Assembly: GCA_024642665.1 (NCBI GenBank)
Contig: JAHEAR010000007.1
Location: 92,452-125,407, forward strand
Reading direction: 5' to 3'
Origin: Bacteroidota bacterium
GTDB lineage: Bacteria > Bacteroidota > Bacteroidia > Chitinophagales > Saprospiraceae
DNA length: 32,956 nucleotides
In this document: positions 16,557 to 23,079 of the stretch, in pieces
Layout: every line of letters starts with the position of its first letter
How positions within the stretch are numbered: position 1 is the first letter of the stretch
The notes under the pieces: model-generated
Database searches by the model: none
Seen by the model: the letters and a program-made list of their open reading frames with translations, nothing else
Told to the model about the DNA's origin: nothing
Made by a program: the position numbers and the translations under genes

Positions 16557-18795
16557 AACAAAAATACCCCACACACCTTCCAATCACAAGGGCCAGAAAC
16601 TTCCGTATGCTAAATTGCGGATGCTGGTCTTAGAGACCATCCAAAAAAGCAATAGTCCTTCATGGACTGCGCCACAACTTCTCAAAAAGTTAAAAATTGC
16701 CAATAGCAAACCGGATATTCAGCGTGTTCTGGATGGACTCGTCAAACATGAAAAGTTAGCGCAAAAAGAAGAAGGTGTGTATACATCCATGATGCGTGTG
16801 AAAAGTGTGAAGGACGTTGAGAAATTAGCGAAGCCGGCAAAAATTCATGGTAGCAATGTGTATGAAGGGAAGGTTGATCTGACTCGTTCCGGAGCAGCAT
16901 ATATACTCATCGATGAGTTGGAAGATGATATCTATGTACCTGCAAGATATACCGGTGGAGCTATGAACAAAGATATTGTGCGTGTTGATTTGTTGCCGCC
17001 ACGTAAAGGGAAAAAACCGGAGGGACGTGTTATTGAAGTTGTGACCAGAGCATTGCAACAGGTGATGGGTACCATGAAATTGTATAAACGATTTGGAGTC
17101 GTTGTTCCTGACCGGATGAATATCCAGTTTGACATCATCATTCCTCTAGATAAACTGGGAGAGGCGGTCGATGGCGATAAGGTCGTCGTCAAGATTACAG
17201 ACTGGACGCAATCCTCTCCATCCGGAGAAGTAGTCCATGTGCTTGGTGCGTCAGGAAGTCATGAACTGGAAATGCAATCCATTCTCATTCATAATGGTTT
17301 TAATCTGGCATGGCCTGAAGAGGTTCTTGCGGAATGCAAATTATTACCGGAAGGTATTTCTGAAGAAGAGATTGCTAAGCGAAGAGATTTCCGGGGGGTG
17401 ACTACGTTTACGATTGACCCCATTACGGCAAAAGATTTTGATGACGCCCTTTCCATTCAAGTACTGGAGAATGGAAATACGGAGGTGGGTGTACATATAG
17501 CGGATGTGTCACATTATGTAAAACCGGGTACAGCCCTTGATAAAGAAGCGTATCTCCGATCGACCTCGGTTTATCTGGTGGACCGCGTTTGCCCGATGCT
17601 GCCCGAAAAATTGTCCAATGAACTTTGTTCTCTTCGACCTTTAGAAGAAAGTTTGTGTTACTCCGCTGTTTTTGAATTTGATCCTAATCATAAGATTGTG
17701 AATCGATGGTTTGGTCGCACGATTATATTTTCTGACCATCGGTTTTCTTATGAAGGTGCTCAGGAGGTCATGGATGCCGGTGAAGGGCAGTTTGTCGATG
17801 AATTAAATACACTGACAAAAATTGCCCGCACCCTTCGAAAGCAGAAATACAAGAATGGCGCGATCACGTTTGAAACGGATGAGTTACAATTTAAGGTGGA
17901 TGAATTAGGACAAACGCTGGAGATTTTTGTCAAGGAAAGACTTGAAGTGCATTTGTTGATCGAGGATTTTATGTTGCTTGCTAATCGGGAAGTGGCCACG
18001 CTCATGCATGAAAAAGGAAAATCTCAGGAGATACCATTTCCATACCGGGTGCATGATGTGCCGGATCCGGATCGTCTGCTCGATTTTCAACGGTTTGCTA
18101 ATGAGCTGGGCTTTTCGTTAAAGATTGACACGCCAAAACAAGTAGCGCAGTCTTTTAATAAATTGGCAGAGGCAGCAAAAGAAGATGAGAAGCTCAGGCT
18201 ATTGGAGCCACTGGCCATCCGTACGATGTCGAAAGCTATTTATACCACCAACAACATAGGACATTATGGTTTGGCATTTGCGTATTATACGCATTTCACT
18301 TCGCCCATTCGACGTTATTCGGATGTTTTAGTGCATCGAATTCTGGATGCAAATCTTCATGGTACACACCGCGAAAAGAAGGACACACTAGAGGCTATGT
18401 GCAAACATATTTCTGATCGCGAACGTGCAGCCATGTCTGCTGAACGGGAATCAATCAAATATAAGCAGATGGAATATCTGAAGGAGAAAGTGGGGCAGGA
18501 GTTTGAGGGTGTGATTTCCGGTGTGATTGAAAGTGGCATATTTGTAGAGTTAGTGGAATCCCGTGCAGAAGGGATGATATCCTTTCGAACGATGGGAGGA
18601 GGATTTTATATGACCGCTCCTTATACTGCGGGATCGAGAACAGGGGAGACCTACACCATCGGTCAACCGGTGCGGGTCCGGATTATTCGCATTGATATGT
18701 CTTCGCGACAGATGGATTTGGAATTAGTGGACCAGGAAACTTCTGAGAAAGGATCAGAAAGGGTTTTTAAGAAAATGAAGGGACGGAAGAAGTAA
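16537..18795 (+). CDS. rnr: Ribonuclease R (RNB-family 3'-5' exoribonuclease)
   Basis: RNase R degrades structured RNA from the 3' end in the cytoplasm. The domains appear in the usual order: an N-terminal winged-helix region (about 20-90, WTAPQLLKKLKIANSKPDIQ), cold-shock domains (about 100-260), the RNB catalytic domain starting RRDFRGVTTFTIDP with the metal-binding aspartates in DPITAKDFDDALS and HYGLAFAYYTHFTSPIRRYS, and a C-terminal S1 domain (about 660-745, FEGVISGVIESGIFVEL) with a basic tail. An upstream GTG at 16465 opens the same frame, but I chose the ATG at 16537 because MKKKKNKTKIPH begins the basic N-terminus typical of the family and avoids a 92-base overlap. The protein has 752 residues. 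Confidence 0.96.
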   Translation: MKKKKNKTKIPHTPSNHKGQKLPYAKLRMLVLETIQKSNSPSWTAPQLLKKLKIANSKPDIQRVLDGLVKHEKLAQKEEGVYTSMMRVKSVKDVEKLAKPAKIHGSNVYEGKVDLTRSGAAYILIDELEDDIYVPARYTGGAMNKDIVRVDLLPPRKGKKPEGRVIEVVTRALQQVMGTMKLYKRFGVVVPDRMNIQFDIIIPLDKLGEAVDGDKVVVKITDWTQSSPSGEVVHVLGASGSHELEMQSILIHNGFNLAWPEEVLAECKLLPEGISEEEIAKRRDFRGVTTFTIDPITAKDFDDALSIQVLENGNTEVGVHIADVSHYVKPGTALDKEAYLRSTSVYLVDRVCPMLPEKLSNELCSLRPLEESLCYSAVFEFDPNHKIVNRWFGRTIIFSDHRFSYEGAQEVMDAGEGQFVDELNTLTKIARTLRKQKYKNGAITFETDELQFKVDELGQTLEIFVKERLEVHLLIEDFMLLANREVATLMHEKGKSQEIPFPYRVHDVPDPDRLLDFQRFANELGFSLKIDTPKQVAQSFNKLAEAAKEDEKLRLLEPLAIRTMSKAIYTTNNIGHYGLAFAYYTHFTSPIRRYSDVLVHRILDANLHGTHREKKDTLEAMCKHISDRERAAMSAERESIKYKQMEYLKEKVGQEFEGVISGVIESGIFVELVESRAEGMISFRTMGGGFYMTAPYTAGSRTGETYTIGQPVRVRIIRIDMSSRQMDLELVDQETSEKGSERVFKKMKGRKK

Positions 18796-18832
18796 TGGCT
18801 TGCAGCACGGGTCACCACTATTCTGTTTGCTA

Positions 18833-19105
18833 CTAGTTTTTAAGAAACATAAACATGCCGGTTGCCAGGATCAATAGGAAGGAATACAGATAAAGCGATT
18901 TTGGTGAAAACTTTTCTTTCATCCATTGGATAAACGAAAGTACCGGAAGTATAAAAAGTAATACGATCATCGGGAGCCACAGAAGTTCGAAAGCAGCACC
19001 AAGGATACCGAATTTGTATACATTGATAAGTTGTCCCAGACACCAGAAAACAGCTGTTAATACACTTAATAGAAAAATGATTTTGGATTTGCGGACTGGA
19101 TTCAT
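18833..19105 (-). CDS. Small three-helix membrane protein, unknown function
   Basis: A 90-residue hydrophobic protein with three likely membrane segments: about 9-30 (IIFLLSVLTAVFWCLGQLI), 37-59 (AAFELLWLPMIVLLFILPVL) and 72-88 (LYLYSFLLILATGMFMFL). Basic residues at the N-terminus (MNPVRKSK) suit a membrane protein start. No family is recognised. It converges with rnr, and the 37 bases between the two genes hold no obvious terminator. The 163 bases upstream hold no further gene. Confidence 0.6.
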   Translation of the reverse strand: MNPVRKSKIIFLLSVLTAVFWCLGQLINVYKFGILGAAFELLWLPMIVLLFILPVLSFIQWMKEKFSPKSLYLYSFLLILATGMFMFLKN

Positions 19106-19268
19106 TTTTAATTTTTTATTAATTCAATTCGGTGGTCCGGGCTACCTGCCTTGAAGCCTTTCTTGAATTAGATTGTGTCCTGATAGCTTTCTCTAAAATC
19201 ACAATTTCCATTTTTAAGAAGAAATGATTAACCTTCATTACTCAGGACTTATTTCCTGATGTGGTTTC

Positions 19269-19958
19269 TTACATCTTCATCATCTTTTTGATGCCTATGT
19301 GCCTGTTGAATTCATCACGAAATAGAATTAAATACATGCCGGAAGGGAAATAGGAAACGTCAACCTTATCCTGGTTTAGAACATTGTTATATGATGCCAT
19401 TATTTGTCCGCTCATATCCAAAATAGTAATCCTGTAGGCATCCCGGCTTCCTGTTATACTGAAATAGTTATGAACAAGCGAGGGTAGAATTTCAATTTCT
19501 TCTAAGTCTGATACTATGTTTGTGGAAGTAATCTCTTCCTCTGTGCCGCCATTTCCACTCAGCACTGCCCAATTCCCAATAAAAGCACCGGGAATAACTT
19601 CTGTTTCTTCCCAGTACAAGGTATCCTTCATGGTGCAGATAATGCCTTCTGGATTATTTGTTATCACAATGGAGGCTTTCATGGAATCGGTTAGCGGGAC
19701 AGAGTGGTTAAAGAGTACAAATCCTTGCTCGGAGGCGTTTCCTGAAGTAGTATCCCGGTATATAACTTCACCTGAAAAAGTAGTTACTTCCCAAACACAT
19801 ACATTGGCAAATCCTGAAGGGATATTAAAAAAGCCGGCATGATACAATTGGATATAGGTGGTATCAGATGAGGATATCTGTACAGATACAGTGGAGCATT
19901 GCCCATAGGATGTTAGATGGGCTGTTACAAAAAAGAATAATGCAATGAATGGTCTCAT
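19269..19958 (-). CDS. Secreted protein with T9SS type A sorting domain
   Basis: A 229-residue exported protein. The signal peptide covers residues 1-19 (FIALFFFVTAHLTSYGQC). The middle 130 residues are beta-rich with no domain I recognise. The last 75 residues have the pattern of a type IX secretion C-terminal domain: EIEILPSLVHNYFSITG, YRITILDMSGQIMASYN, SYFPSGMYLILFRD and a basic end IKKMMKM. The usual PNP motif is replaced by PSLVHN. It should be exported to the cell surface by T9SS. A TCAGGA-N6-TCCTGA hairpin lies after the stop (19242-19259). Confidence 0.8.
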   Translation of the reverse strand: MRPFIALFFFVTAHLTSYGQCSTVSVQISSSDTTYIQLYHAGFFNIPSGFANVCVWEVTTFSGEVIYRDTTSGNASEQGFVLFNHSVPLTDSMKASIVITNNPEGIICTMKDTLYWEETEVIPGAFIGNWAVLSGNGGTEEEITSTNIVSDLEEIEILPSLVHNYFSITGSRDAYRITILDMSGQIMASYNNVLNQDKVDVSYFPSGMYLILFRDEFNRHIGIKKMMKM

Positions 19959-20098
19959 AGATTAAATTGTAGTGGAAAATGGATGGCAATATATATTCTT
20001 TTACTGAATGGAGCCTAAGATTTTGTCATTAGGGATTTCACCAATGCTTGCTTTGGAAGCAAGTGTACACAGGTAACAAGCATTACGTTGATTATGCA

Positions 20099-20133
20099 TT
20101 TATTAAATTATAAAAGAGTTATAATTTAATAAA
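20099..20133 (-). repeat. Perfect 15-bp A/T-only inverted repeat across a stop codon
   Basis: TTTATTAAATTATAA (20099-20113) and its exact complement (20119-20133) flank a 5-base loop. The right arm is the end of the T9SS-sorted gene on the minus strand: it encodes the last four residues, FIKL, and the stop. It can form a hairpin in the message that begins inside the coding region. There is no G/C in the stem and no T-run after it, so it is an unusual terminator or a message-stability element. Confidence 0.7.
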
Positions 20134-21228
20134 CTTTTTGGTCATCATACCATGTACAGCATCTTCAAGGATCAGCCAGTAAACACCCGGATGCAAATCC
20201 TGAATATCAAGGCTCGTAGTTCCTTTCCGGATTTGTTCAGTAAGGGCTATGACCTGACGTTGGCCGAGTTGATTGACAATGAATAGATGGCCTGACGCTG
20301 CTGTCGTTCCTTCAGGGTATTTTACCCAAAGCGCATTAGTGGCAGGATTAGGAAATAATTCAAAACCGTAGTATCCTTTTTCCCGGGTTACAGACATAAA
20401 AACATTTGGATCGGATTCTCGCATGGCAGGAGCATCATCGCACTCCGGTTTTACTGAGCATTTTCGTTTCTTGCCGCAAAGATCTGTAATTGTTACTTCC
20501 AGTTTGATTCTCCCTTCTCCGACGGCCATGGTTATATTGTCCGTGCCCTGACCGGTCAATATCGACCATCCACGCGGGTTGCCTTTGATCTCCCAGGTGT
20601 AATCAAAGGAACCATAGCCCCCTGTGACAAGAACAGAAAACGGAATACCGGAATCCCCACAAGCTATAGTACCTGGCACTATTATTTCACAGGATGTTGG
20701 TCTGGGATCCTCTACCACAATTGTTGACCAGCAACTATTGCCGGAAACAGGATCGGTAATAGTAACCTCTACGGGCGTGCCGATGTCCGCACAACTCACG
20801 GTTGACGGACTGATGATGGCACCTGGAATACAGGCGCCGGGAGGATCATATAATAAGATATCAGGCATAAGGGTGAGTGTGCCGGAAGGTCCAAGGGCAA
20901 CGTTTATATCAGCATAGCAGGTCATGGCTCCGACATTATAGCGCACATGGACATTGCCCGAACAACTATTTCCTGTCAACGGGTCCGTCACTGTAAATTC
21001 TACGGGTGAACCAATATCACTGCAGTCAAAACTTGAAGGCTCAACGATTAAGGCGCCGCATTCGGGTCCATAAAAATTCAGTACATCTTCAGAAGTTATA
21101 TTCGCATGTCCGCTGGCATCAAGGGTAAGATTAATGTCTGCATAGCACGCGAGGGTACATTGTGCTTGTAAAGACGTATAAGTAAGGCAGGTCAATACTG
21201 CCATAAAAGCCATTCTAAACTTCCTCAT
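20119..21228 (-). CDS. Secreted HYR-like repeat protein with T9SS type A sorting domain
   Basis: A 369-residue exported protein with a signal peptide at about residues 1-22 (FRMAFMAVLTCLTYTSLQAQ). Two tandem modules of about 75 residues follow (about 26-100 and 101-175), each with the sequence CYADIN, then SGH/SGT, a Cys-containing turn, DIGxPVExTxTDPxxGNSC and a final strand. This HYR-like repeat with paired cysteines is one I associate with Saprospiraceae adhesin-like proteins. A PKD/Ig-like part follows (about 180-265). The C-terminal T9SS domain has FELFPNPATNALWVKY, GVYWLILED and a basic end KKFIKL. It is probably a cell-surface or released protein; the ligand is unknown. Confidence 0.82.
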   Translation of the reverse strand: MRKFRMAFMAVLTCLTYTSLQAQCTLACYADINLTLDASGHANITSEDVLNFYGPECGALIVEPSSFDCSDIGSPVEFTVTDPLTGNSCSGNVHVRYNVGAMTCYADINVALGPSGTLTLMPDILLYDPPGACIPGAIISPSTVSCADIGTPVEVTITDPVSGNSCWSTIVVEDPRPTSCEIIVPGTIACGDSGIPFSVLVTGGYGSFDYTWEIKGNPRGWSILTGQGTDNITMAVGEGRIKLEVTITDLCGKKRKCSVKPECDDAPAMRESDPNVFMSVTREKGYYGFELFPNPATNALWVKYPEGTTAASGHLFIVNQLGQRQVIALTEQIRKGTTSLDIQDLHPGVYWLILEDAVHGMMTKKFIKL

Positions 21229-21366
21229 CAGATTGGGTTTTTGGTTTTAAGGTTAAAAACTAATTTAACAATATTTTTGGATAAACGTACATATTCGATT
21301 TTTGATACATGGTATAGCGCGTGCTATGTCAGGTGGTACTTATCCAACAGAGATGATTAGGAATAT

Positions 21367-21869
21367 TTATTCAAATGCTTTAAACGCCAATGGTACAATC
21401 ACCCAATGATCAGAAACTTTAAAAAGGTGGATCTCATTTTTTGTTCAGTTCCATCTTCATTCAGATACTGCATGGCATATCAAGTAGTTCCGTCTTTGAG
21501 ATGGTCAGGTATTAGTATATATTCTTCAGGCAATCCGTTCGTTTCACCTTTCCTGAGTTCATTTTTTGTCAAAGATAATATGTTAAGCTCGGCGTTCTCC
21601 ATTAGAGGTTTGATGCTATTTATAGAAATTTTGCTCATGTCAGCCCAACGCATGTTAGAATAGGAGATTGCTTTGCTGATGGATTCGCCGTTGGTAAAGA
21701 TCTGCTTCAGATCTTCTTCTAAGGGCATTAACTCATCGAATAACCTGTGATTTTCATCGGTCTTAAGCTGATGAACTAAAGAGGCCAATTCCTGTAATTC
21801 AGCATTGTGGTGCTTATTGCAGGAAATGAAAGCGATCAAAATCAGGACAGATAAAGCTATTGCTGGCAT
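21367..21869 (-). pseudogene. Lipoprotein gene broken by a stop and a frameshift
   Basis: The open part (21480-21869) encodes 129 residues: a lipoprotein signal ending FISC (Cys17), then a helical domain (LASLVHQLKTDENHRLFDEL). It ends LKDGTT at a TGA. The same frame continues past the stop as YAMQYLNEDGTEQKMRSTFL, and a one-base shift in the TTTTTAAAG run then gives KVSDHWVIVPLAFKAFE and a TAA at 21367. TGA probably replaced TGG (Trp). The intact protein would be about 167 residues. Two sequencing errors are possible, but decay is simpler because the neighbouring DNA also looks decayed. No family is recognised. Confidence 0.65.
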
Positions 21870-21950
21870 TAGTATTTAGTTCTTTTTATATGATTAGTAA
21901 ACAAGTAAATTATATCATTCATGTAGTGTTTAACAGTCCGTTTATTTACT

Positions 21951-22013
21951 ACTAACGGTTTAGGCTATGGGCAGTGTCCCGAAGGGCATGGCGTATAGGT
22001 TTTGTTGTGTGCA
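21951..22013 (+). repeat. attC-like imperfect hairpin next to the GNAT gene
   Basis: CTAACGG (21952-21958) and GTTGTGT (22004-22010) bracket an imperfect hairpin: 21965-21980 pairs with 21984-21998 (CTAT with ATAG, CCC with GGG, loop GAA) with several unpaired bases. AAC at one end and GTT at the other, with a mismatched stem between, is the layout of an integron attC site, but the GTTRRRY core is not matched exactly. The end GTATA-N6-GTTGTGTGCA recurs inverted at 22515-22534. Confidence 0.4.
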
Positions 22014-22020
22014 GTTTTTA

Positions 22021-22488
22021 TTAGTTCAATTTTTTCCAATAGATTACCTTATCCTCTCCGTCTTTCCAAAAGTCCTGAATTGTTGCTTCTTTCCTATATC
22101 CGAGTTTATCGTAAAATTTTCTTGTCAGCTCAAATACTGGGCTGCTGGAAGTTTCTACGATTAATATTCTATTCGCTCTTTCGGTGAGTAGGTTTTCTAT
22201 GTAAGTAATCATTTTACGTCCTTCTCCTTTTCCTTGAAGTTCTTTCCGTACAGCGATTGCAAGTAAATTATAAGTCCCTTCAGTTAATTTTTCAGGCGTA
22301 CAATAACCAAGTCCAATGACTTTGCCTTCGCGGACATTTGTGAACCAAATTTCTTCAGATTCTGGATTGTCCAAGTAGTTCGAAATCATTTCTTCAAGAT
22401 ACTCGGAAGGAAAGAGTTCACTTGAGTCAAGCACTTCTATAAGTCCTTGCAGATCTTCTCTTGTTGTATTTCTAATTTCACTATTCAT
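22021..22488 (-). CDS. GNAT family N-acetyltransferase
   Basis: A 155-residue acetyl-CoA-dependent acetyltransferase. Motif A is clear: YNLLAIAVRKELQGKGEGRK with the QGKGEG acetyl-CoA pyrophosphate-binding loop (about residues 80-95). The C-terminal motif FYDKLGYRKEATIQDFWKDG follows the usual order. The substrate is unknown; these genes often modify amines, peptides or antibiotics. The gene stands alone, is bounded on both sides by inverted copies of a GTTGTGTGCA motif, and lies in a patch of decayed genes, so it looks like an acquired cassette. Confidence 0.9.
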   Translation of the reverse strand: MNSEIRNTTREDLQGLIEVLDSSELFPSEYLEEMISNYLDNPESEEIWFTNVREGKVIGLGYCTPEKLTEGTYNLLAIAVRKELQGKGEGRKMITYIENLLTERANRILIVETSSSPVFELTRKFYDKLGYRKEATIQDFWKDGEDKVIYWKKLN

Positions 22489-22514
22489 TTCTACACTTTC
22501 ACGGTTATTTCAAT

Positions 22515-22534
22515 TGCACACAACTTGTTTATAC
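22515..22534 (-). repeat. Inverted copy of the GNAT cassette boundary motif
   Basis: The minus strand reads GTATA-N5-GTTGTGTGCA, matching GTATA-N6-GTTGTGTGCA at 21993-22013 on the plus strand. The two copies point toward the GNAT gene from opposite sides and lie 2 to 27 bases outside its reading frame. Confidence 0.6.
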
Positions 22535-22569
22535 CCACTGCATCATAGCAGATTTTCTTCCATAGGAGA

Positions 22570-23010
22570 AGTAGGGTGAACGTTTTGATGATGATATATT
22601 CACACCAACACCATTATCACTTACCGTAAGATAAGCATAACATACATGAATGGAGTTGGGATAAACGTTTAGACCCTGTAGGATTTTTTTCATGAACCGC
22701 CGTAAAGTAATTGTCTGTACTGGCCCCAAAATGAGCTTGAAACTGATCGCGGGTAAAGGTTTTGTCAGATTAACCATTTAGAAAATCACCTATCAGACAG
22801 ATTATTTCCATATTTCTCCCCTAGAATGTCGTGAACATCACCGGACTGAACACTATACTTGTTTGCTCCTCCGACCTCATGTTCAAGAATGACATACGAA
22901 TGTCATTCTTATCACGACAATATCACTATGCGCGCATCATGCTCACTACCTTCCACATCATTGAAAAACTGTCAGATGCTCACACGATTATCAGCACCGC
23001 TTTTTAGCCT
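22570..23010 (-). pseudogene. Probable decayed coding sequence, family unknown
   Basis: The 590 bases between the GNAT gene and the next gene hold no clean gene. One minus-strand frame reads protein-like between stops: NRVSI, QFFNDVEGSEHDARIVILS, SYVILEHEVGGANKYSVQSG and DVHDILGEKYGNNLSDR (about 22995-22775). Another frame continues with TFTRDQFQAHFGASTDNYF and TAVHEKNPTGSKRL (about 22755-22650). The stops are mostly TGA, and a perfect hairpin (22885-22910) falls in the middle. I cannot name the source family. The only open frame of note here (82 codons, 22529-22777) looks like a shadow. Confidence 0.4.
22885..22910. repeat. Perfect 11-bp inverted repeat
   Basis: AAGAATGACAT (22885-22895) and ATGTCATTCTT (22900-22910) with a 4-base loop ACGA form a perfect hairpin. 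No T-run follows on either strand, so it is not a standard terminator. It interrupts the decayed coding sequence. Confidence 0.75.
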
Positions 23011-23079
23011 GATGATTATAGCGTTTATTAAACTTTATTGGCTGTGGCCGTCAATGCACAATTCTTATAAGCAAACCTC

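Noticed and set aside
21327-21338. TGTCAGGTGGTA shared with the 3' arm of the small RNA candidate
   Set aside because: The 12-base match does not extend on either side, and a match of this length between two places in 33 kb is expected by chance.
22529-22777. 82-codon minus-strand frame
   Set aside because: No family recognised; another frame of the same DNA (TFTRDQFQAHFGASTDNYF) looks more like coding sequence. Its VSDNGVGV only superficially resembles a kinase box.
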